DNA of 56,629 nt. Source: SXZD01 sp034680345 (GTDB lineage: Bacteria > Pseudomonadota > Gammaproteobacteria > Burkholderiales > Burkholderiaceae_B). Positions 26,505-35,024 of this stretch are shown in pieces. Numbering within the stretch: the first letter of the stretch is position 1; every line of letters starts with the position of its first letter. The notes beneath the pieces are model-generated. The model was not told where the DNA came from. It saw nothing but the letters and a program-made list of their open reading frames with translations, and searched no databases. Made by a program: the position numbers and the translations under genes. The stretch covers positions 1 to 56,629 of the forward strand of contig JAXISZ010000013.1 of assembly GCA_034680345.1 (NCBI GenBank), read 5' to 3'.

Positions 26505-26924
26505 ATGTCCACCATTCAGGTTGATGTCGTTAGCGCTGAAGAGCTTATTTTTGAAGGACAGGCTGAGTTTGTTGCTTTGCCTGGAGAATCCGGTGAGTTA
26601 GGAATTTATCCACGGCATACACCCTTGATCACTCGAATTAAGCCTGGCTCTGTTCGGGTTAAACTTAAAGATAAAGCCGAGGAAGAGTTAATTTTTGTTA
26701 ATGGCGGAATTTTAGAAGTTCAACCCAATCGTGTTACGGTTTTGGCTGATGCTGCTGTGCGGGGTCATGATCTTGATGAAGCCAAAGCCAATCAAGCTAA
26801 GCGTTTAGCGCAAGAGGCTCTTTCCAATAGAGCATCGTCCATTGATTACGCTTGTGCTCAGGCAGAATTGGCTGAGGCCGTAGCGCAACTTTCTGCGATT
26901 AAACGCCTTAAAAAATTAAGATAA
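26505..26924 (+). CDS. atpC: ATP synthase F1 subunit epsilon
   Basis: Rotor subunit and regulator of F1. 139 residues from ATG 26505, chosen over the upstream in-frame TTG at 26472 because GGAAGGAAAA lies just before it and STIQVDVVSAEELIF is the family start. The beta-sandwich motif PGESGELGIYPRHTPLIT and the C-terminal two-helix region are present. Last gene of the operon; terminator 110 bases on. Confidence 0.95.
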   Translation: MSTIQVDVVSAEELIFEGQAEFVALPGESGELGIYPRHTPLITRIKPGSVRVKLKDKAEEELIFVNGGILEVQPNRVTVLADAAVRGHDLDEAKANQAKRLAQEALSNRASSIDYACAQAELAEAVAQLSAIKRLKKLR

Positions 26925-27033
26925 TTTTTGTATTTTATTTTCTCAAACTAACAGCTTAAAAAATTTCGTGGTTTTTTAGTATTACTGTATTAAAACTTAA
27001 GTTCTAAAGAGATTAAATTTTCATAGACTAGAA

Positions 27034-27061
27034 AAAAATCCCCACTAGACGGGGATTTTTT
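27034..27061 (+). terminator. Strong terminator of the atp operon
   Basis: AAAAATCCCC (27034-27043) pairs perfectly with GGGGATTTTT (27051-27060) around a seven-base loop. The flanking A and T runs make it look bidirectional. It closes atpIBEFHAGDC. Confidence 0.9.
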
Positions 27062-27070
27062 TAAAAATGC

Positions 27071-27088
27071 GTTTAACAAAAGTTAAAC
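27071..27088. repeat. Perfect short inverted repeat before hemE
   Basis: GTTTAAC-AAAA-GTTAAAC, a 7-base perfect inverted repeat about 90 bases before the hemE start and just after the atp terminator. It could be an operator or a chance hairpin. Confidence 0.4.
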
Positions 27089-27174
27089 ACTTCAAAAAAA
27101 ACAGTGGTTTACTGCCGATGAAACGTTTCGTAAAAGAGTTAGAATATTACTTTGTTTAAGCTCATTAGGAAATA

Positions 27175-28284
27175 ATGTCTTCCAAGCGTTTTGCACCCCT
27201 TCAAAATGATGTTTTTTTGCGTGCCTTGCTTCGACAAGAAACACCTTACACCCCAGTGTGGTTGATGCGGCAAGCTGGCCGTTACCTTCCTGAGTATAAT
27301 GCTACAAGAAAAAAAGCCGGTAATTTTTTAACGCTGTGCAAGACTCCTGAGTTGGCTTGTGAAGTAACCTTACAGCCTTTAGACCGTTATCAGCTAGATG
27401 CAGCTATTTTGTTTTCTGATATTTTGACAGTACCAGATGCGATGGGATTGGGGTTATATTTTGCAGAGGGTGAAGGGCCAAAGTTTCGTTCGCCTATCCG
27501 AGATGAACAAGCGGTTAGAAAGTTATTTGTTCCCGACATTGATGCAGAATTGCGCTATGTGACTGATGCTGTTTCTATTATTCGTCAATCTTTGGCTGGG
27601 CGTTTACCGTTGATTGGTTTTTCAGGAAGTCCGTGGACCTTGGCATGCTATATGGTTGAGGGGGGTGGAAGTGATGATTTTAGAATTGTTAAAACAATGC
27701 TTTATAAGCGCCCCGACTTATTGCATGCTATTTTAAAGGTAACCACAGCAGCAGTTATTCAGTATTTAAGTGCACAAATTGAAGCCGGTGCTCAAGCTAT
27801 CATGATTTTTGATAGTTGGGGGGGGGCTTTAGCTGATCGAGCTTTCCAACAATTCTCTTTGCAATATACAAGGCAAGTTATTTCGGCGTTGCCTAAAGAG
27901 GTTTGCATTGAATCCGAACAGTTTGTTCGGGTACCTTCAATTCTATTTACAAAAGGAGGGGGGGGGTGGTTAGACGAAATAGCTGCAAGTGGTGCGGATG
28001 CTGTCGGTGTAGATTGGACGGTTAATTTGGGTGCAGCGCGTTCAGCTGTAGGGCACCGCGTAGCAATACAAGGTAATCTTGATCCTTGTGTTTTGTTCGC
28101 AGAGCCTGCGCAAATTGAATTTGAAGTTTCAAAGGTTTTAGAGTCTTTCGGTAAGCCCCAGGTTGGTTTTGGTCATATTTTTAATTTGGGGCATGGAATT
28201 TCTCAATTTACTCCACCAGAAAATGTGTCTGTTTTGGTGGAGTCTGTACATCGCTATAGCCAACAATGGCGCAAAAAAACTTAA
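27175..28284 (+). CDS. hemE: Uroporphyrinogen decarboxylase
   Basis: Cytoplasmic enzyme of haem synthesis that removes four carboxyl groups from uroporphyrinogen III to give coproporphyrinogen III. 369 residues with the N-terminal substrate motif PVWLMRQAGRYLPEYN, the GFSGSPWTLACYMVEGGGS segment, FDSWGG and the C-terminal NLGHGI. ATG preceded by TTAGGAAATA. Two G9 runs (27818-27826 and 27958-27966) occur in frame, notable in an AT-rich genome. Confidence 0.97.
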   Translation: MSSKRFAPLQNDVFLRALLRQETPYTPVWLMRQAGRYLPEYNATRKKAGNFLTLCKTPELACEVTLQPLDRYQLDAAILFSDILTVPDAMGLGLYFAEGEGPKFRSPIRDEQAVRKLFVPDIDAELRYVTDAVSIIRQSLAGRLPLIGFSGSPWTLACYMVEGGGSDDFRIVKTMLYKRPDLLHAILKVTTAAVIQYLSAQIEAGAQAIMIFDSWGGALADRAFQQFSLQYTRQVISALPKEVCIESEQFVRVPSILFTKGGGGWLDEIAASGADAVGVDWTVNLGAARSAVGHRVAIQGNLDPCVLFAEPAQIEFEVSKVLESFGKPQVGFGHIFNLGHGISQFTPPENVSVLVESVHRYSQQWRKKT

Positions 28285-28611
28285 TAAAATTTTACATCAT
28301 AATTTTTTTGTCAAGTTGTTCACACTTTTCACAGAACCATTTTTATACAGCCCCAGTTCTTTTGAAAGCTAGATGTTTTTGTGTAACATATTGTTTTTTA
28401 ATCTAAAATTTTATTAGAAAAACATTCGGCTTGACTTTTTTGAGTTTTGCTATTTACTTTGTTTGAAGTTGTTAATTAAATTTTCCCCAAAGTTATCCAC
28501 ATTTTAAGGAGATTTGTTGAAAACTTAATTAGATTGTGAGGTGTTGCCTTTTGATCTTAGAGTAATTTATAAAGTGAATATACATTTTGGTGAATAAAAA
28601 TTGACAAACAG
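28285..28611. other. AT-rich gap between hemE and priA with a lone DnaA box
   Basis: 327 bases without a gene. A perfect DnaA box, TTATCCACA, is at 28493-28501. No strong terminator follows hemE. The region must carry the priA promoter; candidates are weak. No RNA gene is visible. Confidence 0.6.
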
Positions 28612-30735
28612 GTGATTAGCTATATTGGTGTAGCTCTTAATGTGCCTTTGAAGGGGCTTTTTCATTATCAGTGGCCGTTACCCCAAATGCCATTGATAGG
28701 AACTGCCGTAATAGTGCCCTGGGGTAGGGCAAAGCGTTTGGGTTGGATTTGGGAAGTTTGTCCAACACCCCCAGAGCATATCGCATTAGAGCGAATTAAG
28801 TCAGTTGTCTGTGTTCTGCACAGTCCTGTTTATTTAAATCAACGTTGGCGACAGTTGGTTGAGTTTGCCAGTCGATATTATCATCATCCTTTAGGCGCTT
28901 GTGTTTTTGATGTTTTACCGAAGTCATTGAAAAGCTTCAGTAAAAATTTACAGGCATCATCAATTTTACAAACCTGGTTAAAGAAAAATTTGGCTTGCGT
29001 TGTTTTTGATTTAACTGATTATCACCCAAATGAACAAAGTGTTCTATTGGAACCATATTCCGGTTTTTTAGAGCGTAATACAGTAGCACAGGAATCTATT
29101 GAATTTAGCGAACGACCTTTAACATTAGAGCAAGTTTTTGCAGTGGAAACCTTACGGGCTGTTAAGGGTTTTAAGGTGCATTTATTGCATGGAATAACTG
29201 GTAGTGGTAAAACAGAGGTCTACTTGCGTCTAATTGTTTCTGCAATTCAAGATCAGAAACAATGTCTTTTATTGCTACCAGAAATTAATTTAACTCCTGC
29301 GGTGGAAGCTTTTTTCAAAGAGCGTATTATTGGTTTACGTGTTGCGGTTTTACATAGTGGATTGACCGATACTCAGCGTTTGAATACTTGGATGGCTAGT
29401 GCTACAGGAGGTATTGATTTGGTCATAGCCACTCGCTTGGGTGTTTTTGTCCCAATGCCAAAATTGGGTTTGGTTTTGGTTGATGAGGAGCATGACCCCT
29501 CTTATAAACAAATGGAAGGATTGAAGTACTCGGCGCGAGATTTAGCTGTAATGCTTGGTCAAATGTGTGATTGTTCTGTTATTTTAGGTTCAGCCACACC
29601 ATCTCTAGAAACTTGGCATAAAGTTCAGTTAGGTGCTTATGGAAAAATTTCTCTCTCCAAACGCGCTGTAGTTGGGGCTGCTTTGCCGGTAGTTGATTTG
29701 GTTGATTTACGTCACCATACAACTTCGGCCGGGCTTTCGAAACCTATATTGGAGGCTTTACAGGGGGTTTTAGCACAAGGGGATCAGTCAATTGTCTTTT
29801 TAAATCGACGAGGTTACTCGCCTACTTTGATGTGCGAGGCTTGTGGTTGGGTTGCGGGTTGTCATCAATGTTCTGCGCATATGGTTTGGCATCGAGCGGA
29901 ATCAATGTTGCGATGCCATCATTGTGGAGTCAGTCGTGCTTTGCCTTCCGTATGTCCAACATGTGGTAATCAAGATTTAACAGCTTTTGGTCGTGGCACA
30001 CAACGTTTAGAGGAAGCTTTATTGTGTGCTTTGCCAAAAGCTCGTATGTTGCGTATAGATGCTGATACTACCCGAGGCAAAGGTAAAGCGCATCAGGTTT
30101 TTACAGCTGCTCATCAAGGTGAGGCTGATATTTTGGTAGGCACCCAGATGATTGCGAAAGGCCATGATTTTCAGCGAGTTAAATTAGTTGTCGCACTGAA
30201 CGTTGATTCGGCGTTGTTTTCTCATCAGCCCAAAAGTGCCGAGCGTTTATTTGCTCAGTTAATGCAAGTTTCTGGGCGAGCAGGGCGTACTGGGGAGCCT
30301 GGACGTTTTATGGTGCAGACACGTTACCCCCATCATCCATTATTTCAGTGTTTATGCCGACAAGATTACACGGGTTTTGCTGAATACGAGTTGCAGGCCC
30401 GAAAAGCAGCGGGTTATCCACCCTTTACATATCAGGTTTTATTGCGCGCAGATCATCGTAAGCTAGACCATGCCATGGATTTTTTACATCATGCTCGACA
30501 ATGGGCTTTAGAATGGTTGGAGCAGCAGGCCTGGGAAGCTGAGTGCACCCCTCGGCTGTGTGATCCTGTTGGGTTAACTGTTGTGCGGGTGGGTGGTGTT
30601 GAGCGAGCACAGTTGTTGGTAGAATCAATTTCACGTCGAAATTTACATCATTTTCTGGACAGTTGGTTGTTATTTTTACCGTCCATTGGTGGTTCGGTGC
30701 GTTGGTTTGTTGATGTTGATCCTACAGAAATTTGA
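28612..30735 (+). CDS. priA: Primosomal protein N' (replication restart helicase PriA)
   Basis: 3'-5' DNA helicase that recognises stalled forks and reloads the replisome. 707 residues: an N-terminal DNA-binding domain, Walker A GITGSGKT at 194-201, DEEHD, GSATPS, and the zinc-binding cysteine cluster in CEACGWVAGCHQC...CHHCG...CPTCG, then motifs GTQMIAKGHDF and QVSGRAGR. Start codon GTG at 28612 (the frame is closed just upstream). It is followed after six bases by rep, another helicase that promotes fork progress, so the two are probably co-transcribed. Confidence 0.97.
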   Translation: MISYIGVALNVPLKGLFHYQWPLPQMPLIGTAVIVPWGRAKRLGWIWEVCPTPPEHIALERIKSVVCVLHSPVYLNQRWRQLVEFASRYYHHPLGACVFDVLPKSLKSFSKNLQASSILQTWLKKNLACVVFDLTDYHPNEQSVLLEPYSGFLERNTVAQESIEFSERPLTLEQVFAVETLRAVKGFKVHLLHGITGSGKTEVYLRLIVSAIQDQKQCLLLLPEINLTPAVEAFFKERIIGLRVAVLHSGLTDTQRLNTWMASATGGIDLVIATRLGVFVPMPKLGLVLVDEEHDPSYKQMEGLKYSARDLAVMLGQMCDCSVILGSATPSLETWHKVQLGAYGKISLSKRAVVGAALPVVDLVDLRHHTTSAGLSKPILEALQGVLAQGDQSIVFLNRRGYSPTLMCEACGWVAGCHQCSAHMVWHRAESMLRCHHCGVSRALPSVCPTCGNQDLTAFGRGTQRLEEALLCALPKARMLRIDADTTRGKGKAHQVFTAAHQGEADILVGTQMIAKGHDFQRVKLVVALNVDSALFSHQPKSAERLFAQLMQVSGRAGRTGEPGRFMVQTRYPHHPLFQCLCRQDYTGFAEYELQARKAAGYPPFTYQVLLRADHRKLDHAMDFLHHARQWALEWLEQQAWEAECTPRLCDPVGLTVVRVGGVERAQLLVESISRRNLHHFLDSWLLFLPSIGGSVRWFVDVDPTEI

Positions 30736-30741
30736 GTTTAC

Positions 30742-32823
30742 ATGTCAGAATTTTGCATTACCCAAGCAACAATTGGGATGAATGCTGCCCAACGTGAGGC
30801 AGTTTTGTATTTGGATGGTCCATGCTTAGTTTTGGCGGGCGCGGGTTCTGGAAAAACCCGAGTTATTACCCATAAGATAGCCCATTTGGTTCGTCATGCG
30901 AAGATCCCTGCTCGACACATTGCAGCGGTAACTTTTACAAATAAAGCTGCTAAAGAAATGGCTCATCGTGTTGCGAGTTTATTGGAGCCACCTTTGGTTA
31001 AGGGTTTAACCGTATGCACTTTTCATTCTTTGGGTATGCGTTTATTGCGAGAAGAGCATGAGGCGGCCGGATTAAAGGAACGGTTTTCAATTTTAGATTC
31101 AACAGACACTTATGGAATTATCCAGCAGTTACTGGAGACAACTGATAAAGCTTTGATTCGTGTCGCTCAGTCCCAGATTTCTTTATGGAAAAATGGATTA
31201 ATTCAGCCAGAAGAGGCTTTGGCAAATGCAATTACAGAAGATCAGGCGCAGTTAGCCCGGGTCTTTACAAGTTATCAAGCCACTTTAGGTGCGTATCAAG
31301 CGGTGGATTTTGATGATTTAATTTTGCGCCCCGCCCAATTTTTAAGTGAAAATAGCCACGTTCGTGATAAATGGCAAAATCGTCTTCGATATTTATTGGT
31401 TGATGAAGTCCAGGATACCAATGCATGTCAATATCAATTGTTAAAATTATTACTTGGGCCGCGAGCAATGTTTACTGCCGTTGGCGACGATGATCAGGCT
31501 ATTTATGCTTGGCGTGGCGCCACACTGGAAAATTTACGTCAATTGACAGTAGATTATCCTTTATTGAAAGTGATAAAACTAGAGCAAAATTACCGCTCAA
31601 CAGTACATATTTTGCAAGCAGCTAATCAATTGATTGAAAATAACCCTAAGCTTTTTTCTAAAACACTGTGGTCCGAGCACGGCATGGGCGATCCAATTGC
31701 GGTGTCAGCTATGAAGGACGAGGAGCATGAAGCAGAGTCGGTTGCAATTTTATTATCTGCGCATCGCTTTGAACGCCGTGCCCATTTTTCTGATTATGCC
31801 ATTTTATATCGTAGTAACCATCAAGCACGTGTTTTAGAGCAAGCATTGCGCAAGCAAAAAATTCCGTACGTTGTGACGGGGGGGCAATCTTTTTTTGAAA
31901 AAGCTGAAATCAAGGATATTTTGGCTTATTTGCGTTTGCTCGTTAATCAGGATGATGATCCGGCTTTTATTCGAGCAATTACGACACCCAAACGGGGCAT
32001 TGGTCAGCAAACTTTAGCAGTGTTGGGTCGGTATGCCGCCAATCGAGGTGTATCTTTATTTGAGGCTGTTTTTGAAACGGGTTTAGAGCAGCAACTTAAT
32101 ACAAGAATGCTGGAGCCTTTGCGCTTATTTGTTGAGTTTATAACCCGTTTTGAAGAGCGCGCAAAGCTTGATCAGGCAGATAAAGTTTTGCGTGATTTGA
32201 TTGCCGCTATTGAATACGAGCATTGGTTGTATGAACAGCATGATGAGCGTGGGGCTCAAGCAAGATGGCAAAATGTGCAAGATTTTATGTCATGGATTAT
32301 AGAAAAAAGCGGGGTTACACGTACGGAAACAGTCCTTGATGCCGAGGGTGAAGCAACTTTTGTTGATGACCGGACAGAAAGCTTATTAGAACTAACTCAA
32401 AAAATTGCATTAATAACCATGCTCGACAGGCAACAAGAAGACGGTAAGCCTGATGCCGTGCAATTATCTACTTTGCATGCTTCTAAAGGTTTGGAATTTC
32501 CCCATGTCTTTTTAATTGGTTGTGAAGAAACTATTTTGCCAAATTACAATGATGAAGCGGAACGGTTTTTAGATGATGATAAGCTTCAAGAAGAGCGGCG
32601 GTTGATGTATGTAGGGGTGACACGAGCGCAGAGAAGTTTAACAATTACCTACTGTTCTCACCGGAAAAAAGGCAGAGAAATGTCCCGTGCCTTGCCATCT
32701 CGATTTATTGCGGAATTAGGTTTGCAAAAAAGCAATCAAAATCAGTCAGATGAAACGCCTGGTCTGTCTCCAAGGCAGCGGTTAACTGCCTTACGTGATT
32801 TATTATTAAAAAAACCCAATTAA
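30742..32823 (+). CDS. rep: ATP-dependent DNA helicase Rep
   Basis: Superfamily 1A 3'-5' helicase that helps replication forks pass protein roadblocks. 693 residues (673 in E. coli Rep). Walker A AGAGSGKT at 32-39, TFTNKAAKEM, Walker B DEVQDTN at 221-227, GDDDQAIYAWRGA, QNYRST, and the C-terminal LSTLHASKGLEF and VTRAQ motifs. The DDDQ-IYAWRGA form and overall length favour Rep over UvrD, but UvrD/PcrA relatives are close. ATG 30742 follows priA by six bases. Confidence 0.9.
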   Translation: MSEFCITQATIGMNAAQREAVLYLDGPCLVLAGAGSGKTRVITHKIAHLVRHAKIPARHIAAVTFTNKAAKEMAHRVASLLEPPLVKGLTVCTFHSLGMRLLREEHEAAGLKERFSILDSTDTYGIIQQLLETTDKALIRVAQSQISLWKNGLIQPEEALANAITEDQAQLARVFTSYQATLGAYQAVDFDDLILRPAQFLSENSHVRDKWQNRLRYLLVDEVQDTNACQYQLLKLLLGPRAMFTAVGDDDQAIYAWRGATLENLRQLTVDYPLLKVIKLEQNYRSTVHILQAANQLIENNPKLFSKTLWSEHGMGDPIAVSAMKDEEHEAESVAILLSAHRFERRAHFSDYAILYRSNHQARVLEQALRKQKIPYVVTGGQSFFEKAEIKDILAYLRLLVNQDDDPAFIRAITTPKRGIGQQTLAVLGRYAANRGVSLFEAVFETGLEQQLNTRMLEPLRLFVEFITRFEERAKLDQADKVLRDLIAAIEYEHWLYEQHDERGAQARWQNVQDFMSWIIEKSGVTRTETVLDAEGEATFVDDRTESLLELTQKIALITMLDRQQEDGKPDAVQLSTLHASKGLEFPHVFLIGCEETILPNYNDEAERFLDDDKLQEERRLMYVGVTRAQRSLTITYCSHRKKGREMSRALPSRFIAELGLQKSNQNQSDETPGLSPRQRLTALRDLLLKKPN

Positions 32824-32855
32824 TTTAATTGGTCAGATTTTTATTTACTTTGTAA

Positions 32856-32889
32856 GATGATCACGTAGGGCGGTCATCGGTTTTTTTTA
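32856..32889 (+). terminator. Terminator of priA-rep
   Basis: GATGATC (32856-32862) pairs with GGTCATC (32872-32878, one G-T pair) around a nine-base loop, followed by GG and eight Ts. It lies between the convergent rep and cytochrome c genes. Confidence 0.8.
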
Positions 32890-32924
32890 CTTTTTTGGAA
32901 AGCCATTTTTTTAATGGTTTAACA

Positions 32925-33419
32925 TTATTTAGCCGCGGGCTCTTTAAATCCAGCGCCTACAGAATTTCCCATAAAAGTTACTGCTCTGGCAACCTCAATA
33001 TCATCTAGATCTGGATTTCCACCTTTAGCTGGCATGCCTCTAATACCTTCAACAGCGTGTTTGACTAAAGTATTGTAGCCTTGGGCAATACGTTTGCTCC
33101 AAGCAGCCTTATCGCCATTTTTTGGAGCCCCTGCGGCGCCAACATTATGGCAGCCTGCGCAGACACTATCGTAGATTTCTTGTCCCGATTTTAATACTTT
33201 AGGTGCATTAATATCTTTAAATGCCAGTTTCGCAATAGGCTTGATTCGTTCAGAAATAGATTCGGTAGTTTGTGCAGAACTTCCAGCGCTAGTTTTGGCA
33301 CCAGAGTTCACATATTTAACCAGCAAAACAATCGTGATGATGGGAATAAGAAAAGCAGCGATAATGACAGCAATTAACTGCTTGGGTGTTTTAATCGGTG
33401 ATTCGTGTTTACTACTCAT
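32925..33419 (-). CDS. Membrane-anchored cytochrome c5-type protein
   Basis: Monohaem class I cytochrome c, 164 residues. An uncleaved-looking N-terminal membrane helix (about 14-36), a flexible linker rich in Ser/Ala/Thr, then a single haem site CAGCH (C87, C90, H91). The likely distal ligand is Met129 in RGMPAKGG, the usual loop of cytochrome c5 proteins. It would sit in the periplasm tethered to the inner membrane and carry electrons in respiration. Partner oxidase or reductase cannot be named from context. Convergent with rep. Confidence 0.88.
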   Translation of the reverse strand: MSSKHESPIKTPKQLIAVIIAAFLIPIITIVLLVKYVNSGAKTSAGSSAQTTESISERIKPIAKLAFKDINAPKVLKSGQEIYDSVCAGCHNVGAAGAPKNGDKAAWSKRIAQGYNTLVKHAVEGIRGMPAKGGNPDLDDIEVARAVTFMGNSVGAGFKEPAAK

Positions 33420-33569
33420 CGTGCACCTTTAATTAGAAAATTTTAAAATAAAATAGCTCATCATTCTACTCCTTGATTGCTAGAATCCAAAATTTTATGT
33501 TCATAGAACTATATTTTTTCAAAATTTTGTTTTTTTGGGTGTGATGTTTAAGGCTGATTTTAAGGTTGG

Positions 33570-34199
33570 TTATTCCGATGTTTTATTGATTTTGGTATGT
33601 AGCTGTTTCATTGCTTCTATGGGTTGCCCGTTTAGCAGCTCAGGCAAAATTTTAAGCGTTTGCTTAATGCTGTGTTCAATGCTTTGAAGGTCTGTTTTGT
33701 TTGGGCGATGTAATACAAAGTCCGCTACATTTTGAGTTAAATTTAATGTTCTAGGATGGCCAATACCTATGCGTAAACGCCAATAATTTGGATTGCCTAG
33801 TTGCGTGCTAATATCCTTCAGTCCATTATGTCCAGCGCTGCCACCACTGAATTTTAATTTTGCAGTGCCAGGCATGAGGTCTAGTTCATCATGGGCAACA
33901 AGAATTTGGTCGGGGGAGATTTTATAGAAACTTGCTAGTGCTACAACAGCTTGTCCAGACCGATTCATGTACGTGCTTGGTATTAAAAGCCAAACATCTT
34001 CTTTGCCCCATTTGAATTTGGTTACTTCGCCAAAAAAAGCTTTGTTGTTTTGTGGGTAAGTGTTGTGTTGTTTGGCTAACGCCTGAACTAACCAAGCTCC
34101 CGCATTATGCCTTGTGGCGGCATAATCTACCCCGGGGTTGCCTAGCCCAACAACAAGACGAATTGAAGAGGGAGTATTATTCACTTTTTGACATGGCAA
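33570..34199 (-). CDS. pth: Peptidyl-tRNA hydrolase
   Basis: Releases peptides from prematurely dropped peptidyl-tRNAs. Family motifs: RLVVGLGNPGVDYAATRHNAG with the catalytic histidine in TRHNAG, FNG-like MNRSGQAV, HDELDL and GGSAGHNGLKDI. 209 residues if the TTG at 34199 is used; a GTG at 34184 would shorten it by five. Neither has a clear ribosome-binding site, so the exact start is open. Lies downstream of rplY, separated by a terminator. Confidence 0.94.
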   Translation of the reverse strand: MPCQKVNNTPSSIRLVVGLGNPGVDYAATRHNAGAWLVQALAKQHNTYPQNNKAFFGEVTKFKWGKEDVWLLIPSTYMNRSGQAVVALASFYKISPDQILVAHDELDLMPGTAKLKFSGGSAGHNGLKDISTQLGNPNYWRLRIGIGHPRTLNLTQNVADFVLHRPNKTDLQSIEHSIKQTLKILPELLNGQPIEAMKQLHTKINKTSE

Positions 34200-34230
34200 G
34201 TTGATAAATAATAACTTGATTATGAGTTAA

Positions 34231-34267
34231 TAAAAAACCCTGTTGCCATGTTTTGCCAACAGGGTTT
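34231..34267 (-). terminator. Terminator between rplY and pth
   Basis: On the minus strand AAACCCTGTTG pairs with CAACAGGGTTT (arms 34257-34267 and 34235-34245), an 11-base perfect stem followed by a T-run. It lies just after the rplY stop and would end most rplY transcription, so pth probably depends on read-through or its own promoter. Confidence 0.88.
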
Positions 34268-34288
34268 ATGCTTACTGAAAGAGATTAC

Positions 34289-34873
34289 TTAGCTGGCTTC
34301 ACCTTCAGTGGTGTTGCCATTTCCTTTGGTAATCACTGTAACAACAACAGAGTTGTCATTTGAGACTGTATTAACGCCTGCCGGTAGCACAATGTCATTA
34401 ACGTGAACAGATTTACCAGCTTCTAGCGTTGATAAATCTACGGTAATAAATTCAGGTAGATCACCTGGTAGACAGGAAATATCTAACTCAGTAATGATGT
34501 GGCTAACTAATCCGCCGGATAATTTAACAGCTGGAGAGTTTTCCTCGCCTTGGAAGTGTAAAGGCACCCGCATATGAATTTTTTGCGTGGTGTCAATTCG
34601 TTGAAAATCGATGTGCAAAATTTGCGGTTTGTAGGCGTGAGATTGAAAATCTCGCAAAAGCACTTTTTCAACTTTGCCATCAATTTCTAAATCTAAAATA
34701 GAAGAATGAAATGATTCTTTTTGTAAAGCATGCCACAACGGATTGTGTTCTAATTGAATGTTAACTGGTTGAGCTTTTCCGCCGTATACAATACCAGGTA
34801 CCTGGGCTGCACGGCGCAGGCGGCGGCTCGCTCCAGACCCCTGTGTGTTACGCGATGTTGCAATGACTTTCAT
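34289..34873 (-). CDS. rplY: 50S ribosomal protein bL25 (Ctc form)
   Basis: 5S rRNA-binding protein of the large subunit. 194 residues: the N-terminal L25 domain (KVIATSRNTQGSGASRRLRRAAQVPGIVYGG) plus the longer C-terminal Ctc/TL5 beta domain (about 100-185), as usual in betaproteobacteria, unlike the short 94-residue E. coli protein. ATG 34873 is chosen over the in-frame TTG at 34885 because TTGGAG lies seven bases before it. prs-rplY-pth is a common betaproteobacterial order. Confidence 0.95.
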   Translation of the reverse strand: MKVIATSRNTQGSGASRRLRRAAQVPGIVYGGKAQPVNIQLEHNPLWHALQKESFHSSILDLEIDGKVEKVLLRDFQSHAYKPQILHIDFQRIDTTQKIHMRVPLHFQGEENSPAVKLSGGLVSHIITELDISCLPGDLPEFITVDLSTLEAGKSVHVNDIVLPAGVNTVSNDNSVVVTVITKGNGNTTEGEAS

Positions 34874-34883
34874 TTGTAACTCC

Positions 34884-34913
34884 AAAAAACCGCCGCGACC
34901 AGCGGTAAAAAAA
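34884..34913 (-). terminator. Hairpin with T-runs between prs and rplY
   Basis: On the minus strand ACCGC (34906-34902) pairs with GCGGT (34893-34889) and is followed by a T-run that touches the GGAG ribosome-binding site of rplY. It is preceded by A/T-rich sequence on the other side. It resembles a short terminator for prs, or an attenuator in the rplY leader. Confidence 0.5.
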
Positions 34914-35024
34914 CCACACTTGCTTGCTGAAATTTACTTCAATCAATCTGGCGGTGGTACAAGCCAGGTAACTTTGCCAGTTTTTTTGCGATAACCCGTG
35001 ATTGACACTTTGTGATTAACAAAT

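Noticed and set aside
28163..28372. 69-residue ORF over the end of hemE
   Set aside because: It is a shifted frame of hemE plus the following non-coding bases, with hydrophobic low-complexity content.
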